Below are positions 1 to 5,119 of a DNA stretch of 5,715 nt, piece after piece; positions within the stretch are counted from its first letter, which is position 1; every line of letters starts with the position of its first letter. Location: assembly GCA_943369575.1 (NCBI GenBank), contig CALRNP020000296.1:1-5715 (forward strand), given 5' to 3'. The translations under genes and the position numbers were made by a program. Source of the stretch: Azorhizobium sp943369575. Lineage in GTDB: Bacteria; Pseudomonadota; Alphaproteobacteria; Rhizobiales; Xanthobacteraceae. The notes beneath the pieces are model-generated. The model had not been told where the DNA came from. It worked only from the letters and a program-made list of their open reading frames with translations, and did no database searches.

Positions 1-267
1 GGTGATGACCCGGCCCTCAACCCTGATCTCGCCGGAGCTGGGCGGCAGCAGGCCGGCCACCATCTTCAGCAAGGTGGACTTGCCGCAGCCGGAGGGCCCC
101 ACCACCACCAGGAACTCGCCGGCATTGATGGTGAAATCCATCGGCCGCAGCGAGGGCACGTCGCCGTCGCGGGTGCGATAGGTCTTCGACACCCCGGCCA
201 TTTCGATGATCGGGCGGGGCGCGGGCGCCGGAGCCTCGCTGGCCAGCCGCAGATAGGGTCGCGCCAT
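1..267 (-). CDS. ABC transporter ATP-binding protein, NitT/TauT type (partial, N-terminal 89 residues)
   Basis: This is the first part of an ATPase that would power import through the permease encoded just upstream; it continues past the left edge. The 89 visible codons show the Walker A motif GPSGCGKST at residues 57-65, preceded by IIEMAGVSKTYRT (20-32), the usual first beta strand with its aromatic nucleotide-stacking residue. After it comes LLKMVAGLLPPSSGEI, typical of the SsuB/TauB/NrtD group. Signature and Walker B motifs lie outside the window. The ATG at 267 is supported by TGAGGA (277-272) four bases upstream. An N-terminal tail of about 20 residues rich in Ala and Pro precedes the fold. 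The gene lies 71 bp after the permease stop on the same strand, so the two are probably co-transcribed. The family is secure; the substrate is unknown. Confidence 0.93.
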   Translation of the reverse strand, partial: MARPYLRLASEAPAPAPRPIIEMAGVSKTYRTRDGDVPSLRPMDFTINAGEFLVVVGPSGCGKSTLLKMVAGLLPPSSGEIRVEGRVIT

Positions 268-338
268 CAGATCCTCACCATGTGATCGCAGTGGGAAGGG
301 GCGACAAGCCGCCCCCTGCTCGCCTCAGGCGGACGGAC

Positions 339-1148
339 TCAGACCGCCACCACGAAGTCGTGCCGCTGGCTGGCGTGCCAGGGGATGGCGAGGCGCTCCA
401 CCATGTCGATGATCCAGAACAGGATCATGCCGATCATCGCCAGCACCACCAAAGCCGCGAACATGGTGGGCAGTTCGAAATTGCCGATGGAGCGCTGGAG
501 CACGAAGCCGATGCCGGAATTGGAGCCGACAAACTCGCCCACCACTGCGCCGACCACCGCCAGCGTCACCGAGACCTTGAGCCCGGCGAAGATGGCCGGG
601 GTGGCGAACGGCAGGCTCACCATCCGGAACGTTTGCAGGCCCTTGGCTTCCATGGAGCGGGCGAGATCAATAAGATCTGGATCCACCGACTTGAAGCCCT
701 GCACGGCGGAGACCACCACCGGGAAGAAGCCCAGCAGGAAGGCCGAGATCACTTTGGGAAAGATGCCGAAGCCGAACCACACCACGAACAGCGGCGCGAT
801 GGCGACCTTCGGGATCGACTGCGAGAACACCAGGAGGGGATAGACATAGCTCTCCACCGTCTTGGAGGAGGCGATCAGCATGGCGACCGGGATGCCGAAC
901 GCCGCCGAGAGCAGGAAGCCGCAGACGGTGGCCGTGGTGGTGGGCACCGCCTCGGAGAGCAGCATGGGCCACTCGCGATAGAGGGTGATGATGACGTCGG
1001 TGGGGGCCGGCACCTGATAGGCGGGAATGTGGAACAGCCGGATGGCCAGGTCCCACATCACCACCAGTCCGACCAGCAATATGGCCGGCCGCAGCCACGG
1101 CGCCTGCATGGCCCCGGTGATGCGGCGTCGGATCGTCCGTTGCGCCAT
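339..1148 (-). CDS. ABC transporter permease, NitT/TauT (SsuC-like) family
   Basis: This is the inner-membrane channel subunit of an ABC importer, 269 residues, a usual length for the SsuC/TauC/ThiX-like group (BPD_transp_1 fold). Hydrophobic segments lie at about residues 21-38, 70-95, 105-126, 132-150, 185-208 and 228-250, giving a six-helix topology. The cytoplasmic EAA loop that docks the ATPase is clear: EAKG at 167-170 followed by LP at 179-180. A long N-terminal extension is open back to 1379, but the ATG at 1148 is chosen because GGGAGGAG sits directly upstream and the fold starts here; the extension would cover the promoter region. It is the first gene of the minus-strand operon and is divergent from the IclR gene. 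NitT/TauT systems import sulfonates, nitrate, pyrimidines, phthalate and other small acids, so the substrate cannot be called. A substrate-binding protein is not in the window and may lie beyond the ATPase. Confidence 0.93.
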   Translation of the reverse strand: MAQRTIRRRITGAMQAPWLRPAILLVGLVVMWDLAIRLFHIPAYQVPAPTDVIITLYREWPMLLSEAVPTTTATVCGFLLSAAFGIPVAMLIASSKTVESYVYPLLVFSQSIPKVAIAPLFVVWFGFGIFPKVISAFLLGFFPVVVSAVQGFKSVDPDLIDLARSMEAKGLQTFRMVSLPFATPAIFAGLKVSVTLAVVGAVVGEFVGSNSGIGFVLQRSIGNFELPTMFAALVVLAMIGMILFWIIDMVERLAIPWHASQRHDFVVAV

Positions 1149-1167
1149 GGCGCTCCTCCCTGGAGCC

Positions 1168-1182
1168 GGGCGATTGCCGCCC
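1168..1182 (-). other. Small GC hairpin in the leader of the ABC operon
   Basis: GGGCG (1168-1172) and CGCCC (1178-1182) are perfect inverted arms around a 5-base loop. The hairpin lies in the predicted 5' leader, about 20 bases before the permease start. It is short and could be chance in GC-rich DNA. Confidence 0.2.
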
Positions 1183-1185
1183 TTA

Positions 1186-1203
1186 ATTAACCCGATAGTT
1201 AAT
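1186..1203. promoter_or_regulatory. Candidate operator: 6-bp inverted repeat over the ABC operon -10/start region
   Basis: ATTAAC (1186-1191) and GTTAAT (1198-1203) are perfect inverted arms separated by six bases. They lie in the only clearly AT-rich island of the intergenic region, next to the 8-bp palindrome TTAATTAA (1183-1190). The dyad overlaps the predicted -10 box of the permease promoter, where a repressor would block RNA polymerase. Whether IclR or another protein binds it cannot be told from sequence. Confidence 0.4.
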
Positions 1204-1225
1204 AGAACCGTTCGAAATCCGTCAA
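1197..1225 (-). promoter_or_regulatory. Predicted sigma-70-type promoter of the ABC transporter operon
   Basis: On the minus strand TTGACG (1225-1220) matches five of six bases of the -35 consensus. After a 17-base spacer comes TTAACT (1202-1197), a weak -10 with the key first T, an A and the last T; TATTAA (1204-1199) is a better match but leaves only 15 bases of spacer. Transcription would start near 1190, giving a leader of about 40 bases before the permease ATG. Confidence 0.45.
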
Positions 1226-1248
1226 GCGCCATCCTGCGGTCGCGAGCA

Positions 1249-1264
1249 GTGAGTGCGCGCTCAC
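1249..1264. promoter_or_regulatory. Near-perfect 16-bp palindrome midway between the two divergent promoters
   Basis: GTGAGTGCGCGCTCAC matches its own reverse complement at 14 of 16 positions. It lies roughly 65-73 bases upstream of both predicted transcription starts, a distance used by activators that contact the RNA polymerase alpha subunit. It could serve both promoters. The function is inferred from symmetry and position only. Confidence 0.3.
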
Positions 1265-1293
1265 CAGCCCCCTTCCCCGCCCGTTTCGGCCGC

Positions 1294-1322
1294 TTGACAG
1301 CCTCAAGGCGCACGACTAGCGT
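1294..1322 (+). promoter_or_regulatory. Predicted sigma-70-type promoter of the iclR-lyase-MFS genes
   Basis: A perfect -35 box TTGACA (1294-1299) is followed by a 17-base spacer and TAGCGT (1317-1322), which keeps the T, A and final T that matter most in a -10 box. Transcription would start near 1329, about 44 bases before the TTG start of the regulator. The three-half-site element at 1333-1357 would then lie just downstream of the start, fitting autorepression. Confidence 0.5.
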
Positions 1323-1332
1323 CGAATAAATC

Positions 1333-1357
1333 GCGAAAAAAATTTCGCATTCCGAAA
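1333..1357. promoter_or_regulatory. Candidate IclR operator: three CGAAA-type half-sites at about one-helical-turn spacing
   Basis: GCGAAA (1333-1338) and TTTCGC (1343-1348) form a perfect inverted repeat with a 4-base spacer. The same central TTTCG (1343-1347) pairs again with CGAAA (1353-1357) across five bases. The three half-sites begin at 1334, 1343 and 1353, about one helical turn apart. An inverted pair plus one extra repeat resembles the arrangement described for the IclR-family PcaU operator in Acinetobacter. Further single copies lie at 1213-1217 and 1284-1288. Position just after the predicted start site suggests autorepression by the adjacent IclR protein. Confidence 0.45.
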
Positions 1358-1372
1358 ACTGAGGAAGCGCCA

Positions 1373-2278
1373 TTGCCAACGCTGGTCCATATCGGCCGCC
1401 CCTCCCCGGCGCGGCCCACGCGCCGTGCTGCCGCCAAGGCCGCCGCCGGCCCTCCTGGGACTGCGGCCGCAGACACCGCCGATGCCGCCGGGATGCGCAA
1501 CGTGGTGCAGTCTTTGGCCAAGGGGTTCCGCCTGCTGGAAGCGTTCGACGGCGTGCGCGAGGAAATGACCCTCAGCGAGCTGGCCGCCGCCGCCGGGCTC
1601 GACCCCGGCACCACCTTCCGTATGCTCAATACGCTGGTGGGGCTGGGCTATGTGGCCAAGGTGCCCGACAGCAAGCGCTTCCGGCTTACGCTGAAAATCC
1701 TCGATCTCGGCTTCCACGCCATCGCCCACCGCGATCTGCGCGCCATCGCCCGCCCGGTGCTGCGGGCGCTGGTGGATGATGTCAGCGAGGCCGCCAGCTT
1801 CGCGGTGCTGGACGGCAGCGACGTGCTCTATATCGAGCGGGTGCGCGCCGGCATCGCCCGCCTGGGCGTCGACATCCGCATCGGCACCAGCCTGCCAGCG
1901 ATCCAGAGCGCCATCGGCCAGACCATTCTCGCCTTCCTGCCGCCGGAACAGGCCGAGCGCATCGCCCGCACCGCCTCGCGGCTGTCGATCCCGGCGCTGG
2001 AGGTGCTGACCTTCGACACCGTGGCGCCGACGCTGGCCCGCATCCGGAACGATGGCTATGCCGCGCGCCTGTCCACCCTCACCGAGGGGCTGCGCATCCT
2101 GGCGGTTCCGGTGCTCGATCCCGACGGCCTGCCGGTGGGCGCGCTCTCCATCGCCGCGCCCGGCGCTCGCGTCACGTCCGAGGCCCTGGCCGAACGGGCC
2201 CTTACCCCCTTGCGTACCGCGGCGGCCACCATCGCCCGCGCGCTCGAAGCAGGCGGCACCATCGGCTTCGGGTCCTGA
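1373..2278 (+). CDS. IclR-family transcriptional regulator
   Basis: This DNA-binding regulator has 301 residues, against about 250-270 usual for the family; the excess is a low-complexity Ala/Pro/Arg tail of 40 residues. The winged helix-turn-helix spans about residues 43-105 (QSLAKGFRLLEAF, LSELAAAAGLDPGTTFRML as the HTH, then GYVAK leading to the wing). The effector domain follows from about 120 to 295, with GTSLPAIQSAIGQTILAF (171-188) and EGLRILAVPVLDPDG (238-252), both typical ligand-pocket segments. The start used is TTG at 1373, with GAGGAA six bases before it. ATG at 1493 would give a normal-length 261-residue protein but has no visible ribosome site. It is divergent from the ABC operon and first in line with the lyase and MFS genes, the usual place for a local regulator. 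Aromatic or small organic acids are common IclR ligands, but the effector here is unknown. Confidence 0.92.
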   Translation: MPTLVHIGRPSPARPTRRAAAKAAAGPPGTAAADTADAAGMRNVVQSLAKGFRLLEAFDGVREEMTLSELAAAAGLDPGTTFRMLNTLVGLGYVAKVPDSKRFRLTLKILDLGFHAIAHRDLRAIARPVLRALVDDVSEAASFAVLDGSDVLYIERVRAGIARLGVDIRIGTSLPAIQSAIGQTILAFLPPEQAERIARTASRLSIPALEVLTFDTVAPTLARIRNDGYAARLSTLTEGLRILAVPVLDPDGLPVGALSIAAPGARVTSEALAERALTPLRTAAATIARALEAGGTIGFGS

Positions 2279-2287
2279 CAGGGCGGT

Positions 2288-2306
2288 GCGGGCGTCGGCC
2301 GCCCGC
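2288..2306 (+). other. GC hairpin just after the IclR gene
   Basis: GCGGGCG (2288-2294) and CGCCCGC (2300-2306) are perfect 7-bp arms around a 5-base loop, nine bases after the regulator stop. No T-run follows, so it is not a standard intrinsic terminator. A second small hairpin, CCCGG-ctg-CCGGG, lies at 2321-2333. Together they could reduce read-through or stabilise the upstream message. The rest of this 104-bp gap shows no convincing promoter. Confidence 0.35.
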
Positions 2307-2382
2307 ATGGTCCTTCGCATCCCGGCTGCCGGGCTGCGCCTTCACCGCCGAACCTCAAGAACCGATCCCCAAGGAGGACACT

Positions 2383-3324
2383 ATGGGCTTTGACTATCGC
2401 GGCATTCTCCCGGCGCTCCAGGTGCCGTTCAATTCCGACCTCTCCATCGATGAGCCGGAGCTGCGCCGCTTCGCCAGCTGGCTCGCCGGCCACAACGGCA
2501 TCGGCGGCCTGGTCACCAACGGCCACACCGGCGAAGTGTTCGCCTTGACCGCCGAGGAGCGCGCCCGCGTCACCCGCATCGTCGCCGAGCAGGCGGACGG
2601 CAAGATCCCCGTGGTCTCCGGCATCTGCTGCGAGGGCATCGCCGAAGGCGTCCACCATGCCAAGCTGGCCCGCGATGCCGGCGCCAGCGGCCTGCTGGTG
2701 ATGCCGCCCCATGGCTGGCTGCGCTTCGGCATGCAGCAGCCGGAGAATGTGGTGGACTATTTCACCGCCATCGGTGAAGGCTCCGGGCTCGATCTCGTGG
2801 TCCATATCTACCCGGCCTGGACCCGCGCCTCCTATTCGTTCGACACGCTGGCGGCGCTCGCCCGCCTGCCGTTCGTGAAGTGCATGAAGATCGGCACCCG
2901 CGACATGAACAAATATGCCCGCGACATCCGCACCATCCGCGAAGCCGACCCGAGCGTGACCATCCTCACCTGCCATGACGAATATCTGCTCGCCTCCATG
3001 GTGCAGGGCGTGGACGGAGCGCTGGTGGGCTTTGCCTCCTTCATTCCGCAGAAGATCATCGATCTCTTTGCGGCGGTGCAGGCGGGCGATCTGAAGCGCG
3101 CCATGCAGCTTCAGGGCGAAATCAACCCGCTGAAGGACGTGGTCTATGGCGGCGGCGAGCCCACCGGCGATGCCCATGCCCGCATGAAGGTGGCCATGAC
3201 GTTGGCCGGCATCCTGAAGTCCGCCACCGTGCAGCCCCCCACCCGCCTGCCGGAAGGCGCGGCCCTGAAGGCCATCGAGACCGCCGTCGCCAATGCCGGC
3301 TTCCTGAAGCAGAAGGCCGCCTGA
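2383..3324 (+). CDS. DapA/NanA-superfamily class I aldolase/lyase, function unassigned
   Basis: This 313-residue TIM-barrel enzyme belongs to the superfamily of dihydrodipicolinate synthase and N-acetylneuraminate lyase, which act on pyruvate or other 2-oxo acids through a Schiff base. The N-terminus (YRGILPALQVPF) and the GxTGE loop (GHTGE, 47-51) are characteristic. The Schiff-base lysine is K169 in CMKIGTRD. Y143 matches DapA Tyr133, and R148, five residues on as in DapA, matches Arg138. Two triad positions differ: His48 replaces DapA Thr44 and His110 (MPPHGW) replaces Tyr107. This argues against lysine biosynthesis and for cleavage, condensation or dehydration of a different substrate. 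AAGGAGGA (2371-2378) is a very strong ribosome site four bases before the ATG. The gene sits between a regulator and an importer, fitting a catabolic role. Family secure, reaction unknown; related families include KDG aldolase, dehydratases and hydratase-aldolases. Confidence 0.9.
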   Translation: MGFDYRGILPALQVPFNSDLSIDEPELRRFASWLAGHNGIGGLVTNGHTGEVFALTAEERARVTRIVAEQADGKIPVVSGICCEGIAEGVHHAKLARDAGASGLLVMPPHGWLRFGMQQPENVVDYFTAIGEGSGLDLVVHIYPAWTRASYSFDTLAALARLPFVKCMKIGTRDMNKYARDIRTIREADPSVTILTCHDEYLLASMVQGVDGALVGFASFIPQKIIDLFAAVQAGDLKRAMQLQGEINPLKDVVYGGGEPTGDAHARMKVAMTLAGILKSATVQPPTRLPEGAALKAIETAVANAGFLKQKAA

Positions 3325-3341
3325 TCCAGCTGCGCTGACGC

Positions 3342-3377
3342 CCCCGCCGGATCCCGCGCCAACGGGACCCGGCGGGG
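3342..3377 (+). terminator. Strong stem-loop between the lyase and MFS genes (terminator or processing hairpin)
   Basis: CCCCGCCGG (3342-3350) pairs perfectly with CCGGCGGGG (3369-3377). After one A-C mismatch the stem continues as TCCCG (3352-3356) with CGGGA (3363-3367), leaving a 6-base loop: 14 pairs in all. No T-run follows. It starts 17 bases after the lyase stop. It could terminate part of the transcription or protect the 3' end of the lyase message. Confidence 0.5.
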
Positions 3378-3406
3378 CACTGACGACCCGCCCGCACCGG
3401 GCACAC

Positions 3407-3429
3407 GCGCCGGGCAAAAGACCCGGCGT
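3407..3429 (+). other. Second stem-loop upstream of the MFS gene
   Basis: CGCCGGG (3408-3414) pairs with CCCGGCG (3422-3428) around the loop CAAAAGA, with a possible extra G-U pair outside. It lies about 45 bases before the MFS start. Tandem hairpins here suggest that expression of the MFS gene is set separately from the lyase. Confidence 0.35.
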
Positions 3430-3475
3430 CCGCCACAAGAACACACAGCGCCACCCCGTGGCCGGAGGATCGCCC

Positions 3476-4879
3476 ATGTTGACCCAGTCGCCCCCGCTGG
3501 CGCAGGCGCCGCCTGCTGCCGGAACACCGGCCCGCGCCGCCGCCCAGATCAGCGCCCGTCTTGAACGCCTGCCCATCACCCGCGAACTGCTGGTGACCCG
3601 CGTGGTCATCGGCGCCGCCACCTTCTTCGATGCCTATACGGTGCTGGCCATCGCCTTCGCCATGCCGGTGCTGGTGCGGGAATGGGCGCTCAAGCCCTAT
3701 GAAGTCGGCATGATCCTCTCGTTCGGCTACCTCGGCCAATTGGTCGGGGCGGTGCTGTTCGGCTGGCTGGCCGAGCGCATCGGCCGGCTGCAGGTGCTGC
3801 TCATCACCATCGTGCTGTTCGTGGCCATGGATGTGGCCTGCCTGTTCACCTGGAGCGCCACCTCCATGATTGTCTGCCGCTTCCTGCAAGGCATCGGCAC
3901 CGGCGGCGAGGTGCCGGTGGCCAGCGCCTATATCAACGAGTTCATCGGCGCCAAGAAGCGTGGCCGCTTCTTCCTGCTCTATGAGGTCATCTTCCCGGTG
4001 GGGCTGATGTTCGCCGGGCTGGTGGGCTATTTCATGGTGCCGGTCTATGGCTGGAAGGCCATGTTCCTGGTGGGCCTCGTCCCGGCGATCCTGATGATCC
4101 CGCTGCGGCTGTTCATGATGGAATCGCCGCGCTGGCTGGCCTCCAAGGGCCGTATAGACCAGGCCGATGCCATCGTCTCGCGGCTGGAGGCCTCGGCGGT
4201 GCGCGCCGGCCATGTGCTGCCCGCCCCCCGCGCCGTCGCCCTCGACGTGCCGGTGGAGAAGAAGAGCGACTGGCGCGAGCTGTTCACCGGCATCTATCGC
4301 GGCCGCACCTTCATGATCTGGGGCCTGTGGTTCTGCGCCTATATGGTCAACAACGGCCTCATCACCTGGCTGCCGACGCTCTATCGCGAAGTGTTCAAGC
4401 TGCCGTTGCAGACCAGCCTCGCCTATGGCTTCACCACCTCGGCCTGCGGGGTCGCCGCCTCCATCGCCTGCGCGCTGCTGATCGACAAGGTGGGCCGCAA
4501 GCGCTGGTATGCGGTGGCCTTCGCCGTGGGCATCATTCCCCTGGCGGCCCTCGCCTGGCAGGGGGCGGGCACGGCGCTGCATGTGCTGGTGTTGGCGACC
4601 ATGGCCTATGCGGTGATCCAGACCATCGCCTTCTCGCTCTATCTCTATTCGGCAGAACTCTATCCGACCCGCCTGCGGGCCATCGGCACCGGCTGCGGCA
4701 GTGCGTGGCTGCGGATCGGCTCCTCCGCCGGCCCGGCGCTGGTGGGCTGGATCATGGCCGGCTACGGCATCCAATATGTGTTCGCCACCTTCGCCGCGGT
4801 GCTGGCGCTGGGGGCGGTGGTGACTGCCGTGTTCGCCATCGAGACCCGCGGCGCGGTGCTGGAGGAACTCTCGCCCTGA
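3476..4879 (+). CDS. MFS transporter, metabolite:H+ symporter-like
   Basis: This inner-membrane secondary carrier has 467 residues and about 12 hydrophobic helices with a central cytoplasmic loop (about 215-275). Family motifs are clear: an acidic residue in the first helix (FFDAYTVLAIAFAMP, D52), the loop 2-3 motif GWLAERIGRLQ (96-106), RFLQGIGTGGEVP in helix 4 (135-147), ESPRWL after helix 6 (216-221), the second-half motif DKVGRKRW (337-344), SAELYPTRLRAIG (392-404) and ETRGAVLEELSP at the C-terminus. These are shared by sugar-porter and aromatic-acid/metabolite symporters such as NiaP-like carriers. The ATG at 3476 has GGAGG seven bases upstream; an in-frame GTG at 3458 is less good. The N-terminal 25 residues are Ala/Pro-rich. 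It probably imports the same compound as, or a relative of, the substrate of the lyase, but the substrate is not readable and export cannot be excluded. Confidence 0.92.
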   Translation: MLTQSPPLAQAPPAAGTPARAAAQISARLERLPITRELLVTRVVIGAATFFDAYTVLAIAFAMPVLVREWALKPYEVGMILSFGYLGQLVGAVLFGWLAERIGRLQVLLITIVLFVAMDVACLFTWSATSMIVCRFLQGIGTGGEVPVASAYINEFIGAKKRGRFFLLYEVIFPVGLMFAGLVGYFMVPVYGWKAMFLVGLVPAILMIPLRLFMMESPRWLASKGRIDQADAIVSRLEASAVRAGHVLPAPRAVALDVPVEKKSDWRELFTGIYRGRTFMIWGLWFCAYMVNNGLITWLPTLYREVFKLPLQTSLAYGFTTSACGVAASIACALLIDKVGRKRWYAVAFAVGIIPLAALAWQGAGTALHVLVLATMAYAVIQTIAFSLYLYSAELYPTRLRAIGTGCGSAWLRIGSSAGPALVGWIMAGYGIQYVFATFAAVLALGAVVTAVFAIETRGAVLEELSP

Positions 4880-4894
4880 CCGGGCGACAGGGGC

Positions 4895-4922
4895 ACGGCG
4901 GCTGAGGAACGGCGACTGAGGA
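4895..4922 (+). repeat. Tandem duplication of a 14-bp unit
   Basis: ACGGCGGCTGAGGA (4895-4908) is followed at once by ACGGCGACTGAGGA (4909-4922), identical at 13 of 14 positions. It lies 15 bases after the MFS stop. It looks like a recent slippage duplication in non-coding DNA; no function is evident. Confidence 0.6.
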
Positions 4923-4954
4923 CGGGGCGGCGGCGGACAGGCTGCCGCCCCGTC
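4921..4954 (+). terminator. Strong hairpin after the MFS gene, probable terminator of the plus-strand operon
   Basis: GACGGGGCGGC (4921-4931) pairs perfectly over 11 bp with GCCGCCCCGTC (4944-4954); three more pairs, one of them G-U, can extend the stem inward. It lies about 40 bases past the MFS stop, in a gap between converging genes. The usual T-run is missing, so termination may need Rho, or the hairpin may act in 3'-end protection. Confidence 0.55.
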
Positions 4955-4987
4955 GCGGTCTCCAAGCCGCTGGCGGAATGTTACGGC

Positions 4988-5019
4988 ACACGTTTTCGGA
5001 TGGTCGCGGATGAACGTGT
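4988..5019. repeat. Spaced inverted repeat ACACGTT / AACGTGT
   Basis: ACACGTT (4988-4994) and AACGTGT (5013-5019) are perfect 7-bp inverted arms separated by 18 bases. The right arm overlaps the left arm of the next dyad at 5015-5032, so these elements form a nested cluster. Confidence 0.4.
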
Positions 5020-5032
5020 CACTTCTGACACG
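5015..5032. promoter_or_regulatory. Perfect dyad CGTGTCA-N4-TGACACG
   Basis: The 7-bp arms (5015-5021 and 5026-5032) are perfectly inverted around CTTC. The same TGACAC half-site occurs again nearby at 5069-5074 and, inverted, at 5081-5086. The geometry suits a dimeric DNA-binding protein, but the place, downstream of both neighbouring genes, is unusual for an operator. It could also fold as an RNA hairpin. Confidence 0.4.
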
Positions 5033-5068
5033 GTGATCGTGGGGAATTCCGGAGCGAAACGGCCGGAG

Positions 5069-5086
5069 TGACACGGGAGTGTGTCA
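5069..5086. promoter_or_regulatory. Dyad TGACAC-N6-GTGTCA
   Basis: TGACAC (5069-5074) and GTGTCA (5081-5086) are perfect inverted arms with a 6-base spacer. They use the same hexamers as the dyad at 5015-5032 but with the orientation of each arm reversed. Both TGACAC copies are followed by GG (TGACACGG at 5026-5033 and 5069-5076). Confidence 0.35.
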
Positions 5087-5094
5087 TCTCCCGT
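5073..5094 (-). terminator. Hairpin downstream of the doxX-like gene, possible terminator
   Basis: ACGGGAG (5073-5079) and CTCCCGT (5088-5094) form a 7-bp stem with an 8-base loop, 25 bases past the DoxX stop on the minus strand. No T-run follows. It shares bases with the dyad at 5069-5086, so in RNA the two structures would exclude each other. A smaller hairpin, GGACC-N3-GGTCC (5108-5120), touches the DoxX stop codon. Confidence 0.35.
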
Positions 5095-5119
5095 TGCGAG
5101 CCGCTGCGGACCACGGGTC

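Noticed and set aside
267..281. Four-codon mini-ORF (ATG GTG AGG ATC TGA) overlapping the ATPase ATG
   Set aside because: It contains the ribosome-binding sequence of the ATPase itself and is most likely chance.
282..1190. A 302-codon plus-strand open frame opposite the permease
   Set aside because: His/Gly/Arg-rich mirror frame; the minus strand has the EAA loop and six helices of a real permease.
1149..1379. N-terminal extension of the permease to a start at 1379 (346 residues)
   Set aside because: The added 77 residues look non-coding and cover the divergent promoters, whereas the ATG at 1148 has a strong GGGAGGAG site and gives normal family length.
1316..2320. A 334-codon minus-strand open frame opposite the IclR gene
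   Set aside because: Same kind of antisense artefact; it would also cover the promoter and operator region.
2383..3324. Calling the lyase dapA
   Set aside because: Two triad residues are replaced by histidine and the neighbours are transport and regulatory genes, so a lysine-biosynthesis assignment is not supported.
3458..3475. GTG at 3458 as the MFS start
   Set aside because: The GGAGG at 3464-3468 lies inside this extension and is correctly spaced for the ATG at 3476.
2056..3621. A 521-codon minus-strand open frame opposite the lyase and part of the regulator
   Set aside because: Low-complexity composition, spans two genuine plus-strand genes and has no family motifs; an antisense artefact of GC-rich codons.
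3122..5074. A 650-codon open frame on the minus strand opposite the MFS gene
   Set aside because: It is rich in His, Gly, Arg and Asp with no domain pattern, the normal mirror of a GC-rich coding strand; the plus strand carries a clear MFS protein.
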